Below, in pieces: positions 1 through 11,039 of a stretch of 64,000 nucleotides of DNA. Below the pieces are notes generated by a model that saw only the letters and a program-made list of their open reading frames with translations, had not been told where the DNA came from and searched no databases. Position numbers and translations under genes: made by a program. Each line of letters opens with the position of its first letter. Position 1 is the stretch's first letter. The stretch is from VFMC01 sp040380855. GTDB lineage: Bacteria; Actinomycetota; Acidimicrobiia; Acidimicrobiales; Ilumatobacteraceae. The stretch covers positions 22,337 to 86,336 of the forward strand of contig JBEIIG010000008.1 in NCBI GenBank assembly GCA_040380855.1, read 5' to 3'.

Positions 1-1
1 G

Positions 2-247
2 GTGTCGGAGCAACTGCAGACCACGGCTGCCGATCTCGCCTCGGCCACCGCCGACATCGAGCAGGCCGCGAAGGTGGCGAACGAGATCGCCGCCAGGGCC
101 CAGGCCGAACTCGACGCGTCGAACAGCACCTTCACCCTGGCCAAGGTGCTGCTGTTCGTGTTCGGACTGGTGATCGCCTTCGCCTGCGTCGCCGGCGAAC
201 GGGTGATCAGCGTCGCCCAGCGGCGGTCGGCGGCGCAGCACGCCTGA
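2..247 (+). CDS. Small single-span membrane protein, probably 5'-truncated by the window edge
   Basis: The frame is open to the left window edge, so the GTG at base 2 need not be the true start. The visible 81 residues begin with an Ala/Glu-rich amphipathic stretch, likely helical or coiled-coil (about residues 1-45). One hydrophobic span follows (about 47-66, core LLFVFGLVIAFACVAG), then a short basic tail. This looks like a membrane-anchored helical protein with its long part on one side. No family is recognised. Its stop codon lies one base before the 3' end of a tRNA gene on the opposite strand. Confidence 0.55.
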   Translation: MSEQLQTTAADLASATADIEQAAKVANEIAARAQAELDASNSTFTLAKVLLFVFGLVIAFACVAGERVISVAQRRSAAQHA

Positions 248-248
248 G

Positions 249-331
249 TGGTGCGGGCGGTGGGACTCGAACCCACACTCCGAGGAACAGGAACCTAAAT
301 CCTGCGCGTCTGCCAGTTTCGCCACGCCCGC
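249..331 (-). tRNA. tRNA-Leu, anticodon UAG
   Basis: Read on the minus strand, the sequence folds as a class II tRNA. The acceptor stem GCGGGCG pairs with CGCCCGC, with discriminator A and a genomically encoded CCA (plus-strand 249-251). The anticodon stem CAGGA/TCCTG encloses the loop TTTAGGT, giving anticodon UAG, which reads CUN leucine codons. A long variable arm and the T-loop sequence GGTTCGAGTCC are present. The 3' end sits one base from the stop codon of the convergent upstream gene. Confidence 0.95.
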
Positions 332-346
332 AGCGATGCGGTCACG

Positions 347-1540
347 TTAGCCAACGACCTGCACGGCGAGTCCGGCGATATCGGTATCGGGTAGGCGGTC
401 GAGCGCTGCGCCCCGCACGACGAGGGCGCGGTTCGGCACCAACTCGCGCCGACGCCCTGTGACGAGCGGCCGGCCGTTGTGCAGCACCTGCAGGCGGCCG
501 GTGACGAACGCGTCGGTGCGCACCGTCAGGTGTCCGTCGCACCACGTGGCCCAGCGCAGCGGTGCGGTGACGTCGATGGGGTGTACGGCTTCAGGCCACC
601 GGCGGTCGGCGAGCCATGTCTGCACCGCGGTCGCCACGTGCATGCCGTCGAGCGCGCACCGGTCGGCCGATTCGGCGGGGTGGACGAGGTTGCCGATCGC
701 GAACATGCCGGGTGCAGCGGTGCGCATCGCCCGATCGGTGGCCGGACCGCGGGTACCGGGGGTGAGCGAGAGCCCGGTGCGACGGACGAGTTCGTACTCG
801 GGCACCCAGTCGCCCGTGAACACCACCGTGTCGCAGTCGATGCGGGTGCCATCGGTGAGCACCACGGCCTCCACCCGCTCGCGGCCGACGATCGTGTCGA
901 TGTCGACGCCGGTGTGCACCGGCACCCGTCGCCGCCCGGCGGTGGCCCAGCGCAACGGTGCCACGGTCTGATCGCGGGGGAGTGGCGTGATCATCGCGAC
1001 GGTGCTGCAGCCACCGTGCTCGAGCGACCAGATGGCCGAGAAGCTGACGTGCTCGGCGCCCACCACCACGGCGCGGGTGCCCACCCGACGGTGGTGGAGC
1101 GCAGTGAGATGCTGCACTGAACCGGTGGTGAACACCCCGCGAGGCCGGTCGCCCGCCACGAGGCGCGCCGAACGGGGCCGCTCGCGTGTGCCGGTTGCCA
1201 GCACCACGGCGTCGGCGACGAGCCGCTCGCCGGTGGCCGTCACCACGGTCAACGGGCCGGCGGCCGGCTCGACGTCGATCACCGTGGTGGCGGCGCGCAC
1301 CGTGGCGCCGGCTCGCTCGGCCGCATCGACCAGGCGGCGGGCGTAGCGCGGGCCGGTGGTGAGCCGGTGCAGGTCGCGCAACCCGAACCCGAGGTGGTCG
1401 GTGTGTCGAGGTGCGCCGCCCGGTTCGCCCTCACGGTCGAGCACGGTCACGTCGATCGCCCCACCGACGCGCAGGCGGCGGGCGGCCGTGAGCCCGGCAG
1501 GCCCTGCGCCCACGATCACCACGTGCGGGGTGCGGCTCAT
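347..1540 (-). CDS. FAD/NAD(P)-dependent oxidoreductase of the glycerol operon (GlpB-like second flavoprotein)
   Basis: The protein has 397 residues. It opens with a Rossmann FAD motif (VVIVGAGPAGLTAARRL, residues 7-23) and has a second nucleotide-binding region with VLATGTRERPR. A late ATG motif (GMFAIGNLVHPAES) is typical of pyridine-nucleotide-disulfide-type flavoproteins. The start overlaps the stop of the GlpA-like gene by ATGA, so the two are translationally coupled; longer upstream readings of this frame run through the neighbour and are not used. In many bacteria a GlpA-like dehydrogenase, such a flavoprotein and a small DUF1667 protein form one glycerol-3-phosphate oxidation set. Here the small third gene is absent. 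It probably passes electrons from glycerol-3-phosphate oxidation to an acceptor; its substrate is not provable from sequence. Confidence 0.75.
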   Translation of the reverse strand: MSRTPHVVIVGAGPAGLTAARRLRVGGAIDVTVLDREGEPGGAPRHTDHLGFGLRDLHRLTTGPRYARRLVDAAERAGATVRAATTVIDVEPAAGPLTVVTATGERLVADAVVLATGTRERPRSARLVAGDRPRGVFTTGSVQHLTALHHRRVGTRAVVVGAEHVSFSAIWSLEHGGCSTVAMITPLPRDQTVAPLRWATAGRRRVPVHTGVDIDTIVGRERVEAVVLTDGTRIDCDTVVFTGDWVPEYELVRRTGLSLTPGTRGPATDRAMRTAAPGMFAIGNLVHPAESADRCALDGMHVATAVQTWLADRRWPEAVHPIDVTAPLRWATWCDGHLTVRTDAFVTGRLQVLHNGRPLVTGRRRELVPNRALVVRGAALDRLPDTDIAGLAVQVVG

Positions 1541-2925
1541 CGGTCGACCGGCCATCCGGTGAGCGCTGCCACCTCGGCCAGGCAGAAGAACCCCTGGCAG
1601 CGTCCGGCCAGCGCGCGGGTGCGCCGTCGCAACCCGTCGGGGTCGACGGCGGGTAGTGGCCCGCTGCAGGCGGCGACGATCTCGTCGGCGGTCACCCGTT
1701 CGCAGTGGCACACGATCCGGCCACCTCGCTGATAGGGGCGTACGCCGGCTTCGCCGAGCGGTGTGCGACGCACGGCCACCACCGTCGCCGGGTCGGCCGG
1801 GTGCAGGTCGAGTCCGATCGCGGCCAGTCGCTCGGCTGCCTCCTCGGCGAGGGCCATCGACGCGGTGAGTCCGGTCGAACGGATGGTGCCCAGGCACACG
1901 TAGCGGGCGCCTGCGTCGGCCGACACCTGGTAGTCGCTGAACTCGCAAGCAGGCCGCAGACCCGCATACACGGCGGTCACCTCTTCGTCGACGAGCGCAG
2001 GCAGGATGCGGCGACCCTTGGTCAGCAGGCCGTCGAGACCCGCCCGTGTGGAACCGGTGGCGGTGCGATCGTCGATGTCGTCGGCGGTGGGGCCGAGCAT
2101 CACGTTGCCGAACACCGTGGGTGCCACGAGCACGCCCTTGGTGGTGGCGGTGGGCGCCGGCAGCACGGTGCGGTGCAGCAACGGCCGGGCCACCTTGTCG
2201 AACACGATCAACTCGCCGCGCCGCGGCCGGATGGTGAACCCGTCGAACCCCATCGCCCGGTGCAGGGTGTCGCCGTGCAGGCCGGCGGCGTTGACGACGA
2301 ACCGGGTGTGCACCCGGCGGCCGTGGGCGGTGACGAGCGTGGTGACATCGCTCGCGGTCTCGACGGCGACCACGCGGTGCTCGAGCAGCACGGTGCAGCC
2401 GTTGGCCATCGCCTGCTCGGCGAAGGCGAGGGGTGTGGCCCATGGGTCGATGATGTGCTCGTCGGGCACCACCATCGCCCCGGTGGCGCCGGGCCCCAGA
2501 TGCGGTTCGAGTTCGTGTGCGGTGGCGGCGTCGACCACCTCGGCGCGGGTGTAGCCGTTGGCCGCTGCTTTGGCGGCGAGGGCAGGCAGGTTGGCCGCCT
2601 GTTCGTCGTCCCAGGCCACCAGCACGGCGCCGGTGTGTTCCACCGCGATGCCCGCCGTAGGCGCATAGGCGCTCAGCAGGTCGTACCCGCGGGCGACCAG
2701 GCGCGCTTCGAGCGTGCCCGGCGTGGCGTCGAAGCCGGTGTGCAAGATGGCCGTATTGGCCTTGCTGGTGCCGGCTCCCACGTCGCGGTTGGCGTCGAGC
2801 AGCGCCACCCGCAACGGGCTGCCTCCGGTCGTGTGCAGCGACAACAAGCGGGCGACCGCGCAACCCACCACGCCGGCGCCCACCACGACGACGTCGTACA
2901 CGGGCGAGTCGGCGGTGTCGCTCAT
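1537..2925 (-). CDS. glpA: Glycerol-3-phosphate dehydrogenase-like flavoprotein (GlpA/GlpD type) with C-terminal [2Fe-2S] BFD domain
   Basis: The protein has 462 residues. An N-terminal FAD dinucleotide-binding motif (VVVVGAGVVGCAVARLLS) and a DAO-fold substrate domain are followed by a C-terminal BFD-like domain. That domain has four cysteines in a CxC...CxxxxC pattern (VCHCERVT and RCQGFFC). This is the layout of anaerobic-type GlpA, which oxidises glycerol 3-phosphate to dihydroxyacetone phosphate. The chosen ATG overlaps the glycerol kinase stop (ATGA); a start 33 nt upstream would add a Gly/His-rich stretch lying within the kinase gene. The sequence also resembles L-2-hydroxyglutarate oxidases, but the kinase neighbour favours glycerol 3-phosphate. 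Confidence 0.82.
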   Translation of the reverse strand: MSDTADSPVYDVVVVGAGVVGCAVARLLSLHTTGGSPLRVALLDANRDVGAGTSKANTAILHTGFDATPGTLEARLVARGYDLLSAYAPTAGIAVEHTGAVLVAWDDEQAANLPALAAKAAANGYTRAEVVDAATAHELEPHLGPGATGAMVVPDEHIIDPWATPLAFAEQAMANGCTVLLEHRVVAVETASDVTTLVTAHGRRVHTRFVVNAAGLHGDTLHRAMGFDGFTIRPRRGELIVFDKVARPLLHRTVLPAPTATTKGVLVAPTVFGNVMLGPTADDIDDRTATGSTRAGLDGLLTKGRRILPALVDEEVTAVYAGLRPACEFSDYQVSADAGARYVCLGTIRSTGLTASMALAEEAAERLAAIGLDLHPADPATVVAVRRTPLGEAGVRPYQRGGRIVCHCERVTADEIVAACSGPLPAVDPDGLRRRTRALAGRCQGFFCLAEVAALTGWPVDR

Positions 2926-4346
2926 CGGTCCATGGTGGCCGCCGCCACCTCCACCCACGTAGCGAGCCGGGCCTCGGCCTCGTCGGCATGCATGCGTGGT
3001 TCGACCACGTACGGTGCAGCCGAACCGGCGGTGGGGTCGGCGAACGCAACGCCTGCGCCGATGGCGGCGAACTCGGCAACGCCGATCACCGTGGCGTGCG
3101 GCGAGGGGTACACCTCGACCGGTGCCTGCAGCAGGTCGGCCTGCGCTTGCAGCAGGGTGCTGCTGCGGGTGAGACCACCGTCGACGCGCAACACCTGCAC
3201 CGGCTCACCCAGGTCGGCGGCCACGGCGCGGGCCAGCAGGGCCACCTGTGCGGCGATGCCGTCGATGGCGGCACGCACCAGATGGCCGCGTTCGGTGGCG
3301 AGCGACAGACCGGTGAAGGCCGCCTTGGCGTGCGGCTTCCAGAACGGCGCCGCCAGGCCGGCGAGCGCGGGGACGAACGTGACGCCCGCGCTATCGGTCA
3401 CTGCACCGCCCAAGCGATCGAGATCGGCTGGTTCGTCGATCACCCCGATGCGTTGCAGCCAGCCCACGGCGGCCCCGACGGTGAACACCTGGCCGTCGAG
3501 GCACCACGTGAGTCGGTCGCCGAGGCGCCAGGCCGGGCAGCCCACCAGGCCGTTGGTCGACCGCACCGGCCGGTCGCCGGTGCAGGCCAGCAGGAACGCT
3601 CCGGTGCCGTAGGTGCACTTCGCCTCGCCGGCCCGGCGGCAGCGTTCGGCGAACAGTGCCGCCTGCTGGTCGACACAGGTGCCGGTGACGGGCATCGGTG
3701 TGCCGAACACGGTGGTGGTGCCCAGCGGTTTGGCGTTGGCGACCACACGGGGCAGCTGGGCGGCGTCGACACCGAACACGGCACAGGCCTCGTCGCTCCA
3801 CTCGCCGCTGTCGAGGTCGAGCAGCAGCGAGCGCCCCGCCGTGGCCACATCGGTGGCGAAGGCACCGCACAGGCGGTGCAGCAACCAGGTGTCGGTGGTG
3901 GTGATGGTGGTGGCTGCGGTGCCGGCCGCGTGCTCGCGCAGCCACACCATCTTCGGCGCCACGAAGTACGGATCGAGTTCCAGGCCGGTCACAGCCGCCA
4001 GGCGGGGGCCGTGGTGGGCGAGGCGCTCGCAGACATCGGCCGAACGCCGGTCCTGCCACACCATCGCCCGGCCCTGGGCCGCGCCGGTGTGCCGGTCCCA
4101 GGCGAGAACCGTCTCGCCCTGGTTCGCCAGACCCACGGCGTCGATCGTCGGGTTGCCCGCCTCGGCCAGCGCGGCCGAGCCTGCCGCCATCACGCTCGCC
4201 CACAGTTCCTCGGGGTCGAGTTCGACCGAGCCGTCGGTGCCGCTGTGCACGCTCACCGCCGCTTCGGCGAGGCCGATCACGCGGTCGCCGTCGATGACCG
4301 CAGCCTTGGTTGCCGACGTTCCCTGGTCGATGGCGAGCACCGTCAT
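2922..4346 (-). CDS. glpK: Glycerol kinase-like FGGY-family carbohydrate kinase
   Basis: The protein has 474 residues and phosphorylates a polyol, most likely glycerol to glycerol 3-phosphate using ATP. It begins with the ATPase-fold phosphate loop LAIDQGTSATKAAV. It has the glycerol-kinase-like segments NQGET and WQDRRS and the C-terminal FGGY signature region around DGGLTRSSTLLQAQADLL. It is the first gene of a leftward three-gene operon with ATGA couplings to a GlpA-like dehydrogenase, which supports a glycerol role. A TACGCT hexamer 7 nt before the ATG suggests a leaderless transcript. At about 25-30 residues shorter than typical E. coli-type GlpK, other FGGY substrates are not excluded. 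Confidence 0.83.
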   Translation of the reverse strand: MTVLAIDQGTSATKAAVIDGDRVIGLAEAAVSVHSGTDGSVELDPEELWASVMAAGSAALAEAGNPTIDAVGLANQGETVLAWDRHTGAAQGRAMVWQDRRSADVCERLAHHGPRLAAVTGLELDPYFVAPKMVWLREHAAGTAATTITTTDTWLLHRLCGAFATDVATAGRSLLLDLDSGEWSDEACAVFGVDAAQLPRVVANAKPLGTTTVFGTPMPVTGTCVDQQAALFAERCRRAGEAKCTYGTGAFLLACTGDRPVRSTNGLVGCPAWRLGDRLTWCLDGQVFTVGAAVGWLQRIGVIDEPADLDRLGGAVTDSAGVTFVPALAGLAAPFWKPHAKAAFTGLSLATERGHLVRAAIDGIAAQVALLARAVAADLGEPVQVLRVDGGLTRSSTLLQAQADLLQAPVEVYPSPHATVIGVAEFAAIGAGVAFADPTAGSAAPYVVEPRMHADEAEARLATWVEVAAATMDR

Positions 4347-4353
4347 GAGTGCG

Positions 4354-4359
4354 AGCGTA
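4354..4359 (-). promoter_or_regulatory. -10 element of the glycerol operon (leaderless)
   Basis: On the minus strand TACGCT lies 7 nt before the glpK ATG, so transcription would begin at or beside the start codon. No Shine-Dalgarno sequence fits between them. Confidence 0.5.
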
Positions 4360-4384
4360 CGACGTGGCCGCAGTGGCCCGCGCG

Positions 4385-4390
4385 TAGGCT
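4385..4390 (+). promoter_or_regulatory. -10 element for the DUF2461 gene (leaderless)
   Basis: TAGGCT is followed by exactly 7 nt and then ATG at 4398. It lies about 25 bp from the divergent glpK -10 element. Confidence 0.5.
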
Positions 4391-4397
4391 GCGCGCC

Positions 4398-5078
4398 ATG
4401 GCGTTCACCGGCTTTCCAGACGCGGCGTTCGAGTTCTACGAGCGGCTCGCGGCCGACAACTCACGCACGTTCTGGCAGGCCAACAAGGCCGTCTACACCG
4501 ATGCCGTGCGCGCCCCGCTCGACGCACTGCTGGTCGAACTGGCCGAGTACGGGCCGTTCCACGTCTTCCGCCCGTACAAAGATGTGCGCTTCTCGAAGGA
4601 CAAGGTGCCGTACAAAGACCACCAGGGTGCCTACGGCGAGAGCGAGGGCGGAGCGGGGCACTACGTGCAGGTGTCGGCACGCGGCCTGATGGCGGGAACC
4701 GGCTACTACGCGATGGCCACCGATCAGCTCGCCCGGTTCCGGGCCGCCGTCGATGCGCCGGCTCAGGGTGCCGAGCTCGCAGGCATCGTCGCCGCGCTGG
4801 TGAAGAAGGGATACAGCCCGGGCGCCATCGGCGAACTGAAGACCGCGCCGCGCGGCTTTCCCAAGGACCATCCGCGCATCGAACTGCTGCGACGCAAGGG
4901 CCTGATGGTCGCCCGCTCGTGGGAGCATGCGCCGTGGATGGCCACACGCGCCGTCGTGAAGCGCATCCGAGACACGTTCATCGCTGCCGACGAGATGAAC
5001 GCCTGGCTCGACACCCACGTGGGGCCGAGCACCCTGGCGCCCGACGACGACGAACTGGCCCGCTTCGGGCCGTTCTGA
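4398..5078 (+). CDS. DUF2461 (TIGR02453) family protein
   Basis: The protein has 226 residues and is recognised by its order of conserved blocks. These are an N-terminal F-x-D-A-x-x-F-Y-E-x-L-x-x-[DN]-N-S-R-x-F-W segment, then VFRPYKDVRFSKDKVPYKDHQGA, and a central VQVSARGLMAGTGYY strand-turn region. The RFSKDKxPYK block is the family hallmark. The biochemical role of this family is unknown. No signal peptide or membrane span is visible, so it is probably cytosolic. It stands alone between divergent glpK and the convergent ATPase gene, whose stop is 12 bp away. Confidence 0.85.
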   Translation: MAFTGFPDAAFEFYERLAADNSRTFWQANKAVYTDAVRAPLDALLVELAEYGPFHVFRPYKDVRFSKDKVPYKDHQGAYGESEGGAGHYVQVSARGLMAGTGYYAMATDQLARFRAAVDAPAQGAELAGIVAALVKKGYSPGAIGELKTAPRGFPKDHPRIELLRRKGLMVARSWEHAPWMATRAVVKRIRDTFIAADEMNAWLDTHVGPSTLAPDDDELARFGPF

Positions 5079-5089
5079 CCCGGCGCCGG

Positions 5090-7552
5090 TCAGCTCGTCG
5101 GCAACCACACGAGCGAGAAGTACTTCACCGACACATCGGTGCGCTTCGGTGCGACGTCGTAGGTGCTCACGTCGGCTGCCACTGTGTTCCAGCGCTCGTC
5201 GATGGCCAGGATCTCGTCTTCGGCCTGCTGCTGCAGTTCGGCCAACTGGTCTTCGAGCGAGTCGACCTTGCCCTGCGCTGCCTGCACCCGTTCGTTCGCG
5301 GTGGCCGACCGGCCACGGGCACCGGCAGCGCGACCGATCTTGCTCACGGCGGCGCGTCGCGATCGGGCGCCACCGAACAGGCCACCGAGCACAGCGTCGA
5401 CCGCGCTCATCACCTCACCGGTGCGCCGATTGCTGCGCTCCTGTTCGAGCACACTCACCCGGCCCTCGGCGGCACGCAGTTGTTCCTGCAGGCGCGCCAT
5501 CTTCGCGGCGTACTTCTCCTTCAGCTTCGCCGTGTCGGCGTCGGCGCGCTCGTCGGCGGCCGACCGGCAGCGGGCGCCGAAGGCCTCGTCGGTCTCGCCC
5601 GGTCGCCCGATCAGCTTCAGGTCCTTGTTGGCCGGAACCGTGAGCCGCTGCGACTGATAGAGGTGGTCGACGAGGCTCTTGTTCAGCGAGGTCCAGAACG
5701 TCTTGGTGGCGATCGGTGCATCGCACATGCGATAGGGCAGGTTGGTGGGCGCTGCAGCCAGCAGATCGCGGTCGTCGTAGTCGACGGCCACGGCCCGGCT
5801 CATGTCGGCCAGTTCGTCGAGCGGGGTGAGCACCGTCTCGAACTCCAGCTCGTGGCTCAGCTCGGCCCTGGTGTCGACGAACCGCACCACCACGCGCGAC
5901 ATCGCCGCGGCGACGTATCGGGTGCCGCGTGGGTCGGCACCCACCTCGGCCAGCCACGGGGCGGCGGCGTCGACCCAGCGGATCGCCACACCGTCGGCCA
6001 CCTTCGGCATCAGCGGTGACTCGTCGTCGGCGAGTGTCGGCTGGGCGGGGGCCGGAGCCGGGATCGGCGCCATCGGTGCGGCGGGCGCCGGTGGCACGAC
6101 GGCACCGGGTGGGGGAGGGGGAAGCGGCGCGGCGGTGCCGGCAGCAGGCGGCGCGAACGACGTGGCTGCGCCCTGCTTCTGGTCGGCCATCAGCGTGGCG
6201 ATCTGCTCGCGGGTGAGCGGCCCGCGCAGGTAGCTCATCGCCCAGCGCGACGTGAACACCTCGGGCTGGTCCTTGCCGGCACGCCGCAGCACGAACTCGC
6301 GCTTGGCCAGGCCACTGATGGTCTGGCTGACTGCGTTCACGTCGACGCCGCCCGACGCAGCACTCATCCCGTCGAGCAGGCGCATCTTGTCGCGCTCGGT
6401 CTGCAACCGGCCGATCATCCAGGTACCTGCGTTCGACAGCGCCTTGTAGTCGACATCGACCGGGTTCTGGGTGCTCACCACCACCCCCACGCCGAAGGCG
6501 CGGGCCTGCTTGAACAGGGTCATCATCGGCTGCTTGGTGGGCGGGTTGGCGGTGGGCGGCAGATACCCCGCCACCTCGTCCATGTACAACAGCGCACGGA
6601 GGTCGGTGGTGCCGCTCTGGCGACGCATCCAGGTGATCAGCTTGCCGAGCACCAGGGTGGTGACGAACTGCCGCTCGGTGTCACCCAGGTGGGCGGTGGT
6701 GATGATGGCGCAGCGGGGTGCACCCGACGGCGTGCGCAGCATCGTGTCGATGTCGAGCGGGCTGCCGCTCATCCACGCCCCGAATGCGGGCGAGGCCAGC
6801 AGGCCGTTCAGGCGCATGGCGAACGCGGTGCGGTCGTTCGGTGGGAAGAACTCGTCGAGCTCGAACACCCCGAGTTTGCGGATGGTGGGCTTCAGTGCCA
6901 GCCCCACCAGCGTGGGCACATCGAGACTGCGGCCCTGTTGCCATTCGTTGATCACCAGGTTGGTGAGCAAGATGTGCTCGCGGCTCGTCAACGGGTCGGC
7001 GTCGATGCCCACCAACCCCAGCAGGCCGCTCACGAACCCGCCCACCTCGTCGGTGATGGTCTCGAGGTCGCTCATGTCGCGCGGTACGGCCAACGAGCCG
7101 ACGATGTCGAGCGGCACCCCGGCGGTCGACCCCGGCGTGTACACCGTGAACCCGACCCGTTGGCGCAGCGCCCCGATGTCGGCGCCTCCCAGGTTCCAGC
7201 CGGCCAATCCCTTGGTCCAGGTCTCGGCCTGCCCGGCGGCGAACTCGGCCACGCTCTGGCCCGCTTTGTCGGCATCGCCCGCGTTCACCCACGGCTCGAA
7301 GTCGCGGGGTGCCAGGTCGGGGAAGGTGAGGCAGAGGTTGGTGAGGTCGCCCTTCGGGTCGATCAGCAGCGTGGGCACCCCGGCGCGCAGGGCTTCTTCG
7401 ATCAGCACCACCCCGAGGCCGGTCTTGCCGGAACCGGTCATGCCAACGATCACGCCGTGGGTGGTGAAGTCGCCCGAGCCGATGATCGTGTGCTTGTCGG
7501 TGCGCTCATGGGTGGCGGCATCGATCATGCCGCCGAGCAGGAAGTCGGCCAT
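5090..7552 (-). CDS. HerA-like / DUF853 family ATP-binding protein
   Basis: The protein has 820 residues. The P-loop GMTGSGKTG (residues 37-45) and Walker B LLYMDEV (about 321-327) belong to the HerA/FtsK-type ATPase fold; the DPKGDL motif at about 65-70 is characteristic of the DUF853/HerA-like group. A Pro/Ala-rich linker at about 475-515 separates this ATPase from a C-terminal half with a long charged coiled-coil (about 640-770) interrupted by an RSRRAAVSK basic patch. Archaeal HerA is a hexameric DNA translocase working with NurA nuclease, but no NurA is next to this gene and bacterial DUF853 proteins have no established function. A TACGCT -10 element lies 8 nt before the ATG. Confidence 0.8.
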   Translation of the reverse strand: MADFLLGGMIDAATHERTDKHTIIGSGDFTTHGVIVGMTGSGKTGLGVVLIEEALRAGVPTLLIDPKGDLTNLCLTFPDLAPRDFEPWVNAGDADKAGQSVAEFAAGQAETWTKGLAGWNLGGADIGALRQRVGFTVYTPGSTAGVPLDIVGSLAVPRDMSDLETITDEVGGFVSGLLGLVGIDADPLTSREHILLTNLVINEWQQGRSLDVPTLVGLALKPTIRKLGVFELDEFFPPNDRTAFAMRLNGLLASPAFGAWMSGSPLDIDTMLRTPSGAPRCAIITTAHLGDTERQFVTTLVLGKLITWMRRQSGTTDLRALLYMDEVAGYLPPTANPPTKQPMMTLFKQARAFGVGVVVSTQNPVDVDYKALSNAGTWMIGRLQTERDKMRLLDGMSAASGGVDVNAVSQTISGLAKREFVLRRAGKDQPEVFTSRWAMSYLRGPLTREQIATLMADQKQGAATSFAPPAAGTAAPLPPPPPGAVVPPAPAAPMAPIPAPAPAQPTLADDESPLMPKVADGVAIRWVDAAAPWLAEVGADPRGTRYVAAAMSRVVVRFVDTRAELSHELEFETVLTPLDELADMSRAVAVDYDDRDLLAAAPTNLPYRMCDAPIATKTFWTSLNKSLVDHLYQSQRLTVPANKDLKLIGRPGETDEAFGARCRSAADERADADTAKLKEKYAAKMARLQEQLRAAEGRVSVLEQERSNRRTGEVMSAVDAVLGGLFGGARSRRAAVSKIGRAAGARGRSATANERVQAAQGKVDSLEDQLAELQQQAEDEILAIDERWNTVAADVSTYDVAPKRTDVSVKYFSLVWLPTS

Positions 7553-7560
7553 GACCGGCG

Positions 7561-7566
7561 AGCGTA
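7561..7566 (-). promoter_or_regulatory. -10 element for the HerA-like ATPase gene (leaderless)
   Basis: TACGCT on the minus strand is separated by 8 nt from the ATG at 7552. The same short region drives the divergent PLP-enzyme gene, for which a weaker CAGACT lies 7 nt before its GTG. Confidence 0.45.
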
Positions 7567-7627
7567 GTTGGCCGCCACCGGCCGACTTCGTGGGACGAGA
7601 GCGGCCGGGCCTGGCAGACTAGGCACC

Positions 7628-9157
<1,530 letters not shown>

Positions 9158-9181
9158 TCCGGCGCCGCACGTCGGTCGACG

Positions 9182-10489
<1,308 letters not shown>

Positions 10490-10507
10490 CGCGCCCCGGT
10501 CACACGG

Positions 10508-11014
10508 TCAGACGTCGTGGAGTCGGCCGTCGGCCACGTCGTAGACGAAGCCGCGGATGTGGTCCTTGTGAGCGATGAAGGGGCTCAGCAACAGGCGATT
10601 GATGCTCTGGCGCACGTCGTCGTACGGGTCGAAAAAGGCCTCGAGCGCCCACCACGGCCGGATCCCGCACTCGACTTCGAGTTCCCTTTTGAACTCGTCG
10701 ACGCTCACGCCCTCGAGGCCGCAGTTGGTGTGATGGATGAGGATGATCTCGCGGGTGCCCAGGCGGCGCTGCGACAGTACGAGCGATCGGATGACGTCGT
10801 CGGTCACCACACCGCCCGCATTGCGGATGATGTGCGCCTCGCCGTGCCGTAGCCCGAGCATCTCGAAGATGTTCATTCGGCTGTCCATGCAGGCCACGAT
10901 CGCCAGCTTGCGCCGCGGGCGCACGTCCATCGGGCCGTCCGAGAACGCTTCCACGTACCGGGTGTTGTTCGCGAGCAACTCGTCGACGTTCGGGTGGAAG
11001 TCGGGGTCGCTCAT
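10508..11014 (-). CDS. Beta-class carbonic anhydrase
   Basis: The protein has 168 residues and interconverts CO2 and bicarbonate. Zinc ligands Cys42 (ACMDSR), His95 and Cys98 (HHTNC) are present, as is the Asp44-Arg46 dyad, with the RNAGG strand between them. The size and short N-terminus match the small mycobacterial Rv1284 type. The ATG at 11014 is preferred over an upstream ATG because TACCGT lies 8 nt before it. The gene is divergent from clpP with overlapping -10 elements. A bicarbonate transporter pair (sbtA-sbtB) is encoded elsewhere in this window, which could make use of this activity. Confidence 0.93.
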   Translation of the reverse strand: MSDPDFHPNVDELLANNTRYVEAFSDGPMDVRPRRKLAIVACMDSRMNIFEMLGLRHGEAHIIRNAGGVVTDDVIRSLVLSQRRLGTREIILIHHTNCGLEGVSVDEFKRELEVECGIRPWWALEAFFDPYDDVRQSINRLLLSPFIAHKDHIRGFVYDVADGRLHDV

Positions 11015-11022
11015 CGTCGGTG

Positions 11023-11032
11023 ACGGTAGCCT
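11023..11032. promoter_or_regulatory. Overlapping divergent -10 elements of carbonic anhydrase and clpP
   Basis: On the minus strand TACCGT (11028-11023) is 8 nt from the carbonic anhydrase ATG. On the plus strand TAGCCT (11027-11032) is 7 nt from the clpP ATG. The hexamers share the TA at 11027-11028, and the two start codons are only 25 bp apart, so both transcripts would be leaderless and RNA polymerase could occupy only one promoter at a time. Confidence 0.5.
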
Positions 11033-11039
11033 CTGCTGC

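Noticed and set aside
1541..3079. Long N-terminal extension in frame with the GlpB-like flavoprotein, giving about 910 residues
   Set aside because: It is Arg/His/Pro-rich and lies over the well-supported GlpA-like and kinase genes; the ATGA overlap at 1540 explains the real start.
1705..3612. A 635-residue open frame opposite the glycerol operon
   Set aside because: Composition is that of a codon-position shadow in GC-rich DNA, with no domain and no initiation signals.
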